Part shown: one piece after another, positions 45,855-57,401 of the stretch
Numbering within the stretch: the stretch's first letter is position 1
Layout of the letters: the number at the start of each line of letters is the position of its first letter
Made by a program: the position numbers and the translations under genes
Notes under the pieces: generated by a model
Told to the model about the DNA's origin: nothing
The model's database searches: none
The model's input: the letters and a program-made list of their open reading frames with translations, nothing else
Source of the DNA: Undaria pinnatifida
Taxonomy: Eukaryota; Sar; Phaeophyceae; Laminariales; Alariaceae
Assembly (NCBI GenBank): GCA_012845835.1
Contig: JABAKD010000016.1
Location: forward strand, 5,729,919 to 5,793,918
DNA: 64,000 nt
Direction of reading: 5' to 3'

Positions 45855-46345
45855 AACCTGGTGTAGTAGTACCGGTACGTACTATAAGCCTCAAGGTCTT
45901 CGTTGGTTCGAATCCCGGTGTCATCAGGGAAAAAAAATGATCCCCATAAATATATATATGTCAATGTGACTTTGTGGTCTTTTAGTAGATAGTCTGTTCG
46001 CTTATAAGCCTGGTTTTCGTTGGTTGAATCCAGGGGTCATCGGCAAAAAAATGATATAAAAAAAATGATATGTAGTTGTAAAAAAATAGTACTGGTAGAT
46101 ACCACCACTGCTGCTGTGACATTGTGGTCTAGTACATAGACTGTCCGCTTATAATTCTGGTGGTCTTCACTGGTTCGAATCCGGGTGTCATCGAGAGAAA
46201 AAAATGATCCTCACGAAAAATCGATATTTATTTGTAAAAAAAAACTAGATAGAAATGTGGCTTTGTGGTCTATTAATAGTAGATAGACTGTCCGCTTATA
46301 AGCCTGGTTTTCGTTGGTTGAAGCCAGGTAGGTGTCATCGGGAAA
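45855..46345 (+). repeat. Four tandem tRNA-like units with A-tracts
   Basis: Units lie at about 45855-45930, 45966-46044, 46116-46192 and 46256-46341. Each has TTTGTGGTCTA(n)TAGA (A-box-like), CGCTTATAAGCCTGG and GTTGGTTCGAATCC (B-box) and ends GTGTCATC followed by 6-10 A. In the third unit TGACATT pairs with GGTGTCA as a 7-bp acceptor stem. A CTTATAA loop would give anticodon UAU (Ile). The anticodon stems are imperfect, and the A-tracts suggest tRNA-derived SINEs or decayed tandem tRNA genes. Confidence 0.6.
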
Positions 46346-47636
46346 AAAAAAGGATCCTCTTGAAAAATCGATATGTATGTATATGTATAATTGTGATTTT
46401 TTTTCCTTCGGGCATATCTCTACGTGCTCGCACCTTTGTCCGAAACGTCGCGTGGGGTGGGCACAATTCGACCGTCGGGTCACGTTGCCGGAGGTTTGGG
46501 CGCGATCCGTGCAGTGCGTCGCGCGTGGCAAGCCTTTTAAACTTTTTTGGCCTTGGGCACACGTAAGGCAAGTCCCCGGGTTTCCGCAACATCCCCGGGG
46601 TTTGGGTTTCTGCATCCCCTATCCCCGTGTACGCACGTAAGATTTGGATGCAAATCGAGATTTTCTGCTCGTAGAGGGTATACGGACATTTCCCTATTCT
46701 TGCACAGAGCACCACGCTACGATCCTGCCTAGAAGCAGCAGTCCAGCCCCCTAGCAGCAGCAGCCTGCAACTCTATGCGCGTGCGGCTGCTGTTGTTGTA
46801 GGTGATTACTTTGATCGGAGCCTGCGATGCTCTACCCGCCTATACACCACTACCTCTCGCTGCTGCTGCTTTTGCTGCTTCTGTCAAGTGACATGCCGGC
46901 GTAAAGTGTAAGGACCGTTTGAACATCACATTAATACAATGGCTTGAAACCTACCCCGCTTGGAGCCAACGAACAGTACTGACCGCCAGACTGGGGCGCA
47001 CCGAAGGCGGCAGACGCCCGCGAGGTATCCTACATATGAAACGAGTCTGGAGTACGAAGCACTCATTTTTTTTACCAGATACTTGTTCTGGCCGTTTGTT
47101 CAAGCTCGTACAGTATGGGCAGGGGAGGGTCTTTCTCGAAGTTCTACCCCACTCATGCTGACACATGAGATGGATCCTCTTCTTGCCATCTACGTCTGGA
47201 TTAGTGCAAAAATATCCTAGTCTATTTTCAAGCAGTTTGATCTTTCCTCGGTTTTTCTTTTTTAGGCGTACTGAAAGAGACCACTATTTCGAGCTTTAGA
47301 CATGTATGTGGTGTTTTTTTCATGCGTTAGGTCAAAATATCGCATGCCCTAGTTCTTCCAGTTGGAACTACTCAAGACCTAACCTCAAGGCTTAAATATG
47401 TCTAATAATGATGGTACTTCCCTACGAGCTTGTTCCAGGAAAAAGCATAAAAAAGCACCTTCGGGCAATTCAAAACGGAATACGTTGAATATGTCAAAAC
47501 TAAATATATAGAAATGACCGCATGAATAAGGGGAGCACTTCGGTGAAGAGATTTTTTATTTTTTTGGCGTGCGAATTTCTATAAAAATTGAAAAACGTCA
47601 GCTGTGAGTACGACCGATTGAATGATTGAAACTCAA
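46346..47636. other. Intergenic stretch, no gene recognised
   Basis: Bases 46405-46640 are GC-rich and give overlapping frames on both strands without a family match. A CAG/CTG-rich stretch lies at 46730-46890. The remainder is A+T-rich with no feature seen. Confidence 0.5.
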
Positions 47637-47641
47637 CTTTG

Positions 47642-48195
47642 TGTTAAAAAATAGGTAATATCAGCCTATTGTCATTATCAATGTTCAGTAGCGAATGTAC
47701 AACTCCATGTTAGCACTTGCTGCAGTCTCGCAGCAGTAGCACGCAGCCTGCAGAGTAGCTCGTCGGCGTGGCAATGCCATCTAATACTCGCAACGTACTC
47801 GTCGTTTGCGTTCTAGAATGAGGGTTCTCCGTATATCGTGTTTTGGGACTATTCGAGGGTTTTCTGACAGTCCCGTAACTGTCTATAGGCTTCTGGAGCA
47901 TGGCTGACATCTAGACGTCGGTCGAATAGGGTTTTGGAACCTAGCGGCTCTTTCGACGTCGAGGAAGCAGATAGAGCACCCCCTCCCCTGCTCACTCTTC
48001 TCAACAGCATCTGGGCGTCTTCCCGTTCATCGGTCACAGTAAGCTTTAGTTGGGCCATCGAGCGCCCCTGCTCAACCGGAAATATGTATCTTTTACACCA
48101 TATGTGATGCTCGAGTTCGTCTCGAAACGACTCTGTGAGCAACCCGTGAAGACCGTCATCGATCGGCCACCCGAAAGTGTCCTAGTTTCTCAATA
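47642..48195 (+). repeat. 5' LTR of the TGTTAA-family element
   Basis: Direct partner of 56816-57401. Shared blocks include GACATCTAGACGTCGGTCGA and GAGTTCGTCTCGAAACGACT. A minus-strand frame within both LTRs encodes related residues (ESFRDELEHHI...), which may be a conserved frame or chance in conserved DNA. Confidence 0.85.
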
Positions 48196-48486
48196 GGTTA
48201 TGAGCCTCGTGACGTACCATACTAGCGCATGCACTGGGAAAACTACGGAGGATTGCATCCCAGGCGAGAGACACTCGTTTGGCCCACTTTTTTCTGGGGG
48301 GCCGGCTGGATTTTTCAGTGACTACAACTATCCAGCAATCACCGGTCGAACCATCATTTGTACTGGTCAACGCGTCAGGCGATTGCTTCTTCTTCGTCAT
48401 CTTGACGAACCAAAGCTGGACCAACCAAAACCAACATTGGTGGGTCCGGAGCTGGTTCAGTCAGCAGTTGAGAACTTCTCCCACGG

Positions 48487-49210
48487 TACTCCAGCATGAC
48501 TTTCAAGAGCCCGATACAGCTCGGTGCTGTGATCTCAGCGGCCCGATTCCGACTCGGGCGCGTGATCTTCGGCGGCCCGACACAGCTCGGTGCCCTGGTT
48601 GCAGTGACCCGACTACGCATCGGGCTCGTGACCTTTGCCGCTCGACTCGGGTGCATCCTTATTTCGGCATGGGCACTGCTACATACAGCAGTAACCGTGA
48701 TTTTTTCATTGTATCATCAGCAGCTCGACTCAGAATCGGGCTCGTGATTGTTGCCGCTCGACTCGGGCGCATCATTTCAGCACGGACACTGCTACGCACA
48801 GCAGTAACGCGTGATTTTTCCATTGTATCATCAGCAGCTCGATTCTGGCTCGGGCTCGTGATTTTGCCGCACGACTCGGGCGCATCATTTCAGCACGGAC
48901 CCTGCTACACACAACAGTAACGCGTGATTTTTCCATTGTATCGTCAGCAGCTCGACTCAGACTCGGGCTCGTGATTTTTGCCGCTCGACTCCAACCCGGG
49001 CGCATCATTTCATCACGGAAACTGTTAGACACAGCAATAAAACGTGATTCTTCCAGCGGCCCGAGAAAGCTCGATGCCGTGATTCCAGCTATCCGGCTCA
49101 GACTTGGGCGCGTGATTCTACTGCTGACCCTGCTACACACAGCAGTTCAGTGCGACATTTCAGCAGCCCGGCTCCGACTCGGATGCGTGATTGTCAGGGG
49201 TCTTGCACAA
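48487..49210. repeat. Minisatellite of about 113 bp
   Basis: Units begin at about 48640, 48756, 48869 and 48982 with CCGCTCGACTCGGGCGCATC and contain GCTACACACAGCAGTAACGC and a CTCGGGCTCGTGATT end. Partial, more diverged units extend both ways. The 213-residue frame through it is repetitive and not a credible protein. Confidence 0.85.
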
Positions 49211-51276
49211 CTGCAGCCCGACACAGACATGGGTATGTGTATAAAAAAATACTCGTATTACACCAAGACAGGCTAGAAGGGTATGCCGCGAGATTCTGGT
49301 CAACACGAAGCTTGAGCCCGGCCCGGATCTCCAAGCCAACATAATAATGACGTTTGATCCCGGTGGCCGACTTCACGAATTCCGTGGGAAAAGGCCAACC
49401 GGTGCACGCTGAGCTGTACGATGACATCATTGTCCAAGACATCCCTGCTGAGTTCATGAGAATGGGGCAGGCGCAAAAGCGAGGACCGGGGAGTCCGACA
49501 GCTGTGCTTGGGCGAGGTGATCACAGCGAAGTACCTGTTTTTTTCCCGAAATATTTCGTGAGTATTTGTTTTTAAGCTATACTCGCATCGTCTCCAACAA
49601 GTGGTGCTAAGTTTTATTTCGTTTTTAATTTTGTCGCGCACTTTCCGTTGAGGGGGAGTGCTAAGTATGGCTGGGTAGCCAATACTTATTCAACGTTGCA
49701 TTGCTAACAATAGTTGGTGCTAGCAGTAGCAGCGGTGAGCAGCACAGCTCCTGTGTTGAGGATAACCTTTTTGGATGGCTTATACTTCAAACAAGCCCAT
49801 CTCAGGTGAAATGCAGTAGAACATGAAAATATCATTATTATAGGTGTTGACGGTTTCAACAAACTGAAACGAAACTTTCCGGCGTCGGCGTGTAGAACAA
49901 ATGCGGTGAGGACTCCAGTAGTTCTAGACGCTGTGGCACAGGACGGCAGTCCGCTTAAGTGCCACTGCTCGCAGCACCCGTGTTGATTCTGGCCAGACTA
50001 TTGTTCTCCATATTTTCTCGGCCTACCACTGGCAAGCGTGTGTTGTTGGCATTGCATTGTGTTTTTATTGTATCATTTCTTTGTGCGCACTAATCATATG
50101 ATAGCCAGCCGTGGGGTGGTGTTGTTGCTGTTGAAGATATATATATATATATGAGTTACTAAGTATTGATACTACTACTATTAATATTGTGTTGTTATGG
50201 TAATATCTCGTGTCGAGAGACATTATGTAGTATGTAATCGCCTTTTTTCTTTGTGAAATGGTGTACCGTGCTTTCTCGGGTGTTCCTATTTGTGATTTTA
50301 TGTACAGTTCTGATTATATTGCTACTCTTCATTACAGGTTTGATATTTCCTATCGTGCGGCGATGTACGTATGGTTTCTGTACCATTACTGTTGGTAATG
50401 TTTTGTTGTGTTACCTATTTTGCATGTTGTTGTGTAATAATGGTATATTTTCAATGACAAGAACTGGCTACTTTGGGATGATGTATGTAACGTTGCTGCC
50501 AATCGTTACTGATTTGCTGGAAATAATTTGTTATTGCATGTATTTGGTATGATCATAAAATAATACCGACGAAGATGAGTATCGACCAATGAATTGATCG
50601 AACTCACAGCTAGCTGACGTTTTTGAAAATTTCTTGAAAATATGTACTCCGGCTTTGATCTAAGATCGGTTGAGTTATTTGTTTGAGTACTGTAAAGCGT
50701 TTGTCTCTAGATAATTCATCGCTGTTATCTTTAGGTGACCCATCACCGATTTTCACGTAAGGATTCGGGGTGTGGTACGTAGGGACATCAGATTGATTCT
50801 CCTCGCGGAATTGCACGTGGCTAAGTCAGTGGCACCAAAATATCGATACAGCCTCAGGCTGCATAGCGAGTTGAGGGCCTACATGCAGAGGTTCTGAATA
50901 TTCAAAGTGAGATGTTTATTGTTGTGCTTGGCTTGTGTTGCTATGTTAGCGTAAACGAGGGAAGTGTCGAATGGTCGAGTTTCTGTTTTGAGGTAGACGT
51001 TAAACCATCCCGTTTGCCTTCTGAAAAGCAGTAATATCACAACGGGTGGTTTTAACGAGCCCTTGATGCGTTTCGATCGATGTTTTGATCAGAGTAACTT
51101 TGTAGTATACACACGCATTCTATCGCATTAACAAGTTTACCAGTGGAAGGAGACTCCGGTTTCAACGACGTTTCACTGCAGAAGCTATGATTTAAGAGTT
51201 AACTCCACGGTGGAAATTTTGGGTTACGAGAGTACTTGTTTGCGGCATTGCAACTGTATTTTGAAAACGCGACATC
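49211..51276. other. Remaining interior of TGTTAA-family element
   Basis: A second polypurine-like tract (TTGAGGGGGAG) at 49650-49660 is followed by TGCTAAGTATGG, which could be the start of another LTR. A hydrophobic 99-residue plus-strand frame at 50253-50552 is likely chance in T-rich DNA. A 68-residue minus-strand frame at 50610-50816 (PYVKIGDGSPKDNSDELSR) has protein-like composition but no known match. The block 50985-51180 matches the minus strand of 20800-21010. Confidence 0.5.
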
Positions 51277-51500
51277 TGTTCGCAGAGTCCAAGCCTGGAT
51301 GCCCTGACCGCCTCGCGGTCTGACGAGTGTTCTTATCTTCGCTGTATTACAGGACAGAGAGGAGAGAAGGAGCAGAGAGCGGAGAGCGGAGTGCTGGAGC
51401 TCTCCTCTCATGAGGGAAATTGCATAAAAACGCCTACGAATGTATACGCAACCCTCTACAACATTTGTAACCGTCGTGCTGTGACGATCCAAACTAACAC
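51277..51500 (-). repeat. 3' LTR of the Copia element
   Basis: Near-identical direct partner of 56576-56797; contains the block GCGGTCTGACGAGTGTTC and ends at AACTAACA on the plus strand. Confidence 0.95.
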
Positions 51501-51914
51501 CCTCCCTGGCTCTTCACAGCAGTGACGAGACCGAACGGGCATCCAAAACAAAAAGCTAGGATCAACAAACAGCTATCCACAGTCCCGCAGGAGGAAACCC
51601 GGCCACCGGGTCAAAACCCCCTGTATGTCTTATATCATCCAAACCATTGTGATTGCAACAATGGCCGCATTCAAACGATTACCATGGCCAGAAATGCCAA
51701 GTAGCGCCCTACTCACCCATGCCCCTCAAAGTAGCGTGGGGTGGCGGCCTGACAAATTATTCCTCGCATGACTGAAACATGGTACGAATAATGCTCACAC
51801 CCCTTACTCATCACCCAACGGTAGGTACAACAAAAACATACGGTGAGATTTAAAAGGGGTCGCAGCAAGGGATTTCGTCAAAATATCCGCGTGCTGCTCT
51901 TCCGAAGCTACGAA

Positions 51915-52841
51915 TCAAATATCAATTTTCTTTGCACGAAGTAGCTCTCGGACGAAATGGAACCGCACATCTATGTGCTTGCTCCGCGCAGAACTAAGAG
52001 GGTTCTCAGCCAGTGCTATGGCCCCCTGACTATCTTCAAAAACTCGGACACACGATCCGGTTAGCTCTGGACAAATGAAAGATAATACTGCCCCCGTAAA
52101 CAGAGCCTCCTTCACCCCTTCACCTAGGGCTACGTACTCTGCTTCTGGTGTAGACAACGTAACGCACCTCTGCGTGATACTTGCCCAACTGACGGCAGCA
52201 CCCCCCAAGGTAATCACCGTCCCCGACACCGAGCGCCTGTCATTCGACTTATCAGCGTAGTCAGCATCGCTATATGCAGTCAGATCCAATCCCGAACCCC
52301 TTACAAAAGTCAAACCCATACCCCTTGTCCCATGGAGGTATGCCATGATCTTTAGAACTGTTTTCCAGTGCCTGTCGGTGGGGTTGTGAGAATGGCGCGC
52401 CACAGCACGCACCGCGTTCGAGATGTCTGGCCGCGTCATGGTCGACAGCCACATCAGACTGCCCACAGCCTCCCTGTACGGCCAGTCTCCCATTGGTTTG
52501 CCCTCCTCTCTTGGACCTAGTTCAACGCCAGGGGTCGCGGGGATGTCAGAGAACGAGTTCACACCAAAACGATTCAGCATGCTTTCAACGAAAGCCTCCT
52601 GCGTGATCTCCAGTGTGCCCAATTCCCAGTTACGCTTGAAAGCACAACCAGTATACCAAGTTAACTCGCCTAGATCATTCGTGGGAAACTTAGTATTTAA
52701 GGCGGCAGGGAAATCTCTGCATGCCTCGTCCGATCCTGCAATCACAATGTCATCTACATGAACGGCCATAATCAGTTTTACCTTGCCATCCACAACCATG
52801 CGAAAAACACAAGGATCAGTCCTACTATTCTGGAAAACCAC
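51915..52841 (-). pseudogene. Copia reverse transcriptase (part) and RNase H
   Basis: The minus-strand frame of 308 residues has the RT catalytic VDDIVIAG box at about residue 30, the connection region with WYTGCAFKRN, SLMWLSTMTRPDI, then RNase H with DLTAYSDADYADKSNDRRS, TLSTPEAEYVAL and ARSKHIDVRFHFVREL. These are typical Copia motifs. It belongs to the 51277-56797 fossil. The 3' part is very like the fragment at 4825-5034. Confidence 0.93.
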
Positions 52842-54116
52842 TCGGCATGCACACGTTTGACTCCCCTGTATTTTCTTCCGCGGCAGATCCTCCGGCCATC
52901 ATGGCCGTTGCATCCTCCGTCGTCCAGGATGTATTTGCCAGTATACTCCCAAGCTCCGTCCATTTTTGCACTGCCGCAGACATCGCGTTCTCGATCACAC
53001 GCTGACGTTGGGCAGATTCATCCTGCAGGCGTTGGCTCTGACCCCGGGTCCGGCCCATTACTGTCGGGGGTAGCCGTCCCCAGCTACTGAGCTCGTGAGC
53101 TGCCCTGCCCGACAGGACCGCGGGGGGACCTTCGCCGTTCTCTTGGTTGGTGCCGGAGGTTGCTGATGCGTTTGAGCCGCTTCCGGCCCTCCCTGCCGGG
53201 ACCGAGGAGGCGTCCACCGCGCCCCCTTGAAACGAATCCATCGTTTCGACTGTTTCGGCCCTCCCTGCCGGGACCGAGGAGGCGTCTACCGCGCGCCCCC
53301 TTGAGACGAGTCCATCGTCTCGGCTGTTCCGTCGTCAGCATCGCCGGCGACAGGTGCCTCCTGTGAGCGCTCCCGCAAGAACGCGTGCAGATCAAATCCC
53401 CACGTCACGTCGAGGTCGGTCAGGCGAGCCAGACCTTGGTCCTGCTCGTCCATCATCCCCCCCCCACCTCCATCTGACGTGCTTTCGTCGTCGGCCTCGG
53501 ACCTCCCCTCTTCCTGGGACAGGGAGTCATGCATCGGGGCAGGTACAGGTGGTGAAGGCGACACGCGTTACCAGGTAACATGGCGCGTGATACGCAGAGT
53601 ACGGTGTTTGGTCAGCACTCGTACGGCGTCTCGGGGGTGGTTAGGCGCAGGGCCCAGGTAAAAACACTCCTGTGTTTTCGGCTGAGACTTGTTTTTCCTC
53701 TTCACCTTGGAGTAGCCAGGCTTGAGGAAAGGTAGAAGCACTACCGGGGGGGGTTTACCGTACCACATCTCGTACGGCGACTTGTTTGCGGGGTTAGCGG
53801 ACGTTGCCGTGCGGTTCAGAGCATCGCACGCCCAGTGCGACGCTTCAGCCCACAACGATTCAGTTGCTGGCAATTGCGCGCCGGGAAAAAGCTCACGAGC
53901 TTGAATTCGACCCGCCATTGCGGCCGTCCCAATCAAACCTAGCGCGCGCTCGGCTACCCCATTGAATTGGGGACTGTCGGCCGCGGTGAATTCTTGCTTC
54001 ATGCATCGCGATCTACATAGGTCGCCAAACTTTCCCCCGCAAAATTCACCGCCCCCATCGGATCGGACGGTCACCACCTGTGACGGGACACGATCTGCAC
54101 GAGTGTCCGAGAGGAA
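52842..54116 (-). pseudogene. Copia integrase C-terminal part and linker
   Basis: The minus-strand reading at 53568-54077 has integrase core motifs (SDGGGEFCGG, SPQFNGVAERALG, NKSPYEMWYGKPP) and the GKPP-type C-terminal region of Copia integrase. Positions 52842-53564 hold an acidic Ser/Asp/Glu-rich linker with a short duplication near 53165-53290 (GGCCCTCCCTGCCGGGACCG twice). Confidence 0.85.
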
Positions 54117-55343
54117 CTACTTGAACGTTTCCGCGGCGTCCGATTTGTGGCGCATAAAGTACACCCACGTATACCGTGAAAAATCGTCGCGCACGATGAG
54201 AGTACAACGCTTTCCCCCGTCAGACTCTACCACCTTAGGCCCACTCAAATCCACAAAAACCCTCCCGAGCTTCTTATCTGCTCGAGCGTGTGTGGACTGC
54301 TTGATACCTCGACGGAGACCCTTCGCCATGGAGCACCCTTTGCACTCCAGCAGCTTTCCCTCGAGGACGACCGCTTGCTGCTTCGCGGTTTTGCGGAGCA
54401 GTGCCTCGTGGGAGTGTCCGGCCGCGCAGTGGTAGTCGTTTATGTTGACAACGGGCTTGTTTGGCAGTTTTCCCGGGGCGAGTACAGCACAGGCATCTCC
54501 CCTAGTGCTGCAGTCGAGCCGGTAGCCGTACAGGCTGTACAGGTTCCCGGTCAACGGAAACACGATCGAACGCTCAGACTTGAGCTTGACTACAATCCCT
54601 GCGGGACGTTCTTCAAAAGTGTGACCGTGCTTCACGAGAGTGGGTAGGGAAAATAGATGATATCGGAGGTCTGGCACGTGCGCAACATTTGTCAGCGTTA
54701 CTCGTACAAGACCGTTTCCGGATTGAAAGGCAAAGTTAATATCGCCGTATCCTTCGATCGTGCGGGTTGAGCCGTCAGCAATGCGCAGTTTCAAGTTGCA
54801 CTCTCTATAGTTGATCATGCCATCTGCAGAAGGCGTCATGTCAGTAGACGCTCCACTATCGCAAAGCCAGGCCTCATCCCCTACTTGCCAAGCCGACTCC
54901 TCTTCCCCCTTTTTGCCCGAAACATTATTGCACTTGCCTGCCTCTCTGGCCTTGAATGCTGAAGCCTCGACCGCATCAGAATCGTCATCGTCGTCCGACG
55001 TCGCCAGCACAGCTTCCTCTTTTGATGTGGGGCAGTCATCAGCAGCGTGCCCTCGTCCGTGACATCTGCTGCATAGCTCCTCCGTGCAGTCGATTCTCCA
55101 ATGGCCCTTCTTGCCACACCTGTGGCATCTCACCTCGGAGGTACCACCATCGGCGGCTTTGGCGCTGCTGCCATCACCGCCGGCAGCCGCGGCCGAGCCA
55201 CCACCGTCCTCGTTGGTGCCTTTACCGCCGCGTCCTTGCCGTCCCCGACGTCCACCTCTTCCTTTTCCGCGGCCTCCACCTTTCCGGTGGGCACCGCCGC
55301 CGGCCCCTTTTCTTTGGCCACCATCGCCGCCGCCGGCGAACAT
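54117..55343 (-). pseudogene. Copia zinc knuckle, protease and integrase start
   Basis: This 408-residue minus-strand frame has a Gly-rich start, two zinc knuckle-like clusters (CHRCGKKGHWRIDC, CSRCHGRGHAADDC), the protease active site WLCDSGASTDMT, a pre-integrase H-x-x-C-x-x-C-like region (HSHEALL... CKGCSMAKG) and the start of the integrase core (VFVDLSGP, DDFSRYTWVYFMR). Fossil part of 51277-56797. Confidence 0.93.
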
Positions 55344-55418
55344 AGCATGGCCGGCATGGCCAGCATTGGACCCCTTCTTCCTGCCTCCAGAACGTCGGTG
55401 ATGCCGTTCTCGTACAGC

Positions 55419-56530
55419 CTAGATGATGTCATCGCGGCCGATACTGTCACGAGATGCAAGGTTCCTTGCCTCCACCTCGTATTCGGCAGGCAGAGCGTCA
55501 ATGAAAATGGTGTACAGCATGTGGTCGTCGACGGTCATTCCTGCTGTGCGCATTTCTGCGGCAAGATCTTCGATCCTGCCCATCTCTTCTAGGGGGTTAC
55601 TCTCTGGCGCTATATTGAAACTATTGAGGCGGCGGGAGAGGTCGGATTTGACCCCCGTCGTTTGAGGGCCGTACCACGCGAGGAGCGCGTCCCACGCTTC
55701 TCTCGGCGAGGTGCACCTATGCAAGATACTCTTGTCGCTCTTGCTCTTCAGGGCCGTCGATAGGAAATTCCAAGCGAGTGCATGTATGTGTACACGTTCG
55801 CGGTTGCACCCCCTTCCGACAAGTACCGAGTTTTCGGTGTCTAATTCCCCTACTGGAACGTACTGGGGTGGATCCGACACAAACGCAGATAGGAAACCTA
55901 CTCCTTTCGCGTAGTACCTGGCGTCTCTGGTCCAGGCAGTGAATCCAGGCTTTTTTCCACTAAATTGTGGGACAACGGTGTGTTTGAGAGCAAGTCTAGG
56001 TGGAGGCATATCATATCCTACTCCCAACTCACCGCCGGGGTATGACCCCCATTCTCCAGCCATTCTTGGCTGGTCTGGCTGACCCCTTGCTGGGCCAACC
56101 TCGACAGGAACAGCGGCTTCCCTGCGTCCCGTCACTCCAACACCACGCGAGGCATCCTCACGAAAAGTTGTCTCTCTTGCTGCTGTTGTATATCCTCGCG
56201 CTCCACCTCCAGCAGTAGCAGCACCAGCAGCAGAATTTGTCGTGCCGCAGCAGCGGGGTCAGCCCCTTGTTGGCTACCCCTTTCAGCAGCGCTGTCCTCA
56301 GCGCCGTTACCCCTCACAGCAGTGGGTTCAGCCCCTCGCGGGCTGGCCCTTACAGCAGCGCTGCCCTCAGCGCTGCTGGACTCCGACGAGCCGTTGTTCC
56401 TCATGAGCTCGGCCATCATCTCCCTCATATCATGCATCATCGATGCTTGTCTCTCCTCTATCACCAACTGAAGCTCATTCCTCAGCTGCTGCTGAATCTC
56501 CTCCGAGGAGTCTCTTTCCTGTGCAGACAT
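55419..56530 (-). pseudogene. Copia gag
   Basis: Frames at 56132-56530 and 55419-56135 encode an N-terminal Glu/Gln-rich helical segment, then a gag core with FSGKKPGFTAWTRDARYY and SPREAWDALLAWYGPQT, matching the UBN2/gag-polypeptide fold of Copia elements, and IEDLAAEMRTAGMTVDDHML near the end. Fossil part of 51277-56797. Confidence 0.88.
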
Positions 56531-56575
56531 CCTCGGCTCCTGGTACCAGAACTTCTACTTTCAAGCCACTAGTGT

Positions 56576-56797
56576 GTTCGCAGAGTCCAAGCCTGGGTGC
56601 CCTGACCGCCTCGCGGTCTGACGAGTGTTCTTATCTTCGTTGTATTACGGGACAGAGAGGGGAGAAGGAGCAGAGAGCGGAGAGCGGAGTGCTGGAGCTC
56701 TCCTCTCATGAGGGAAATTGCATAAAAACGCTTACGAATGTATACGCAACCCTCCACAACATTTGTAACCGTCGTGCTGTGACGATCCAAACTAACA
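56576..56797 (-). repeat. 5' LTR of the Copia element
   Basis: Near-identical partner of 51277-51500. On the minus strand it ends GCGAACA at 56576 and the interior follows with CACTAGTGGCTTGAAAG, the TGG of which may begin a primer-binding site. Confidence 0.95.
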
Positions 56798-56815
56798 ACA
56801 TCCATTGAGGGGGGG

Positions 56816-57401
56816 TGTTAAGAAATAGATAGATATCAGCCTATTGTCATTATCAATGTTCATTAGCGAAAGTACAACTCCATGTTAGCACTTGCTGCAG
56901 TGTCACAGCGGTAGCACGTCGCCTACAGAGTTGCTCGTCAGTGTGTAGTAGCACGTAGCTCGTCGGCGTGGCAATGCCATAATACTCGTAGCGTACTCGT
57001 AGTTTGCGTTCTAGAATGATGGTTCTCCGCATATCGTGTCTTGGGACTGTTCGAGAGTTTTCTGATACAGTCCCGTAACTGTCTACAGGATTTTCGAGCA
57101 TGGCTGACATCTAGACGTCGGTCGAATAGGGTTTTGGAACCTAGCGGCTCTTTCGACGTCGAGGAATCAGCTGCCAGGTAGAGCACTCCCTCTCCTGCTC
57201 ACTCTTCTCAACAGCATCTATCTGGGCGTCTTCCCGTTCATCGGTCACAGTAAGCTTTAGTTGGGCCATCGAGCGCCCCTGTTCAACCGGAAATATGTAT
57301 ATTCTACATATGTGATGCTCGAGTTCGTCTCGAAACGACTCTGTGAGCAACCCCTGAAGACCGTCATCGGTCGGCCACCTGAGTGTCCTAGTTTCACAAT
57401 A
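56816..57401 (+). repeat. 3' LTR of the TGTTAA-family element
   Basis: Begins TGTTAAGAAATAGATAG after the G-run polypurine tract and ends TTTCACAATA. CTTTG at 57402-57406 repeats the left flank. Confidence 0.85.

Larger units (their letters stand above)
51277..56797 (-). mobile_element. Copia LTR retrotransposon, 5.5 kb, broken
   Basis: LTRs of about 223 bp lie at 51277-51500 and 56576-56797 and run TGTTAGTTTGG to GCGAACA on the minus strand. ACATC flanks the element at 51272-51276 and 56798-56802. A polypurine GGGAGGG precedes the 3' LTR at 51501-51507. The order on the minus strand is gag, zinc knuckle, protease, integrase, RT, RNase H, which is diagnostic of Copia. LTRs show a handful of differences by eye, so insertion is fairly young. 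The coding region carries several breaks and is a fossil. It inserted 14 bp left of the right LTR of the surrounding element. Confidence 0.95.
47642..57401 (+). mobile_element. Plus-strand LTR element (TGTTAA family) with nested Copia
   Basis: Direct LTRs at 47642-48195 and 56816-57401 begin TGTTAA(A/G)AAATAG and end CAATA. CTTTG flanks them at 47637-47641 and 57402-57406. A polypurine tract (TTGAGGGGGGG) at 56805-56815 precedes the right LTR. The primer-binding-like GGTTATGAGCC follows the left LTR. Its own interior is 48196-51276 plus 56798-56815 and shows no full gag-pol. It contains a minisatellite and hosts a 5.5-kb minus-strand Copia beside its polypurine tract. The LTR ends and 3' interior zone are shared with the fossil at 19633-36204. 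It looks broken or non-autonomous and moderately old. Confidence 0.85.

Noticed and set aside
48279-48920. 213-residue plus-strand frame
   Set aside because: It is produced by the 113-bp minisatellite and reads similarly in other phases.
50253-50552. Hydrophobic 99-residue frame resembling a membrane protein
   Set aside because: T-rich DNA gives hydrophobic codons by chance; no start context, splice signals or homology.
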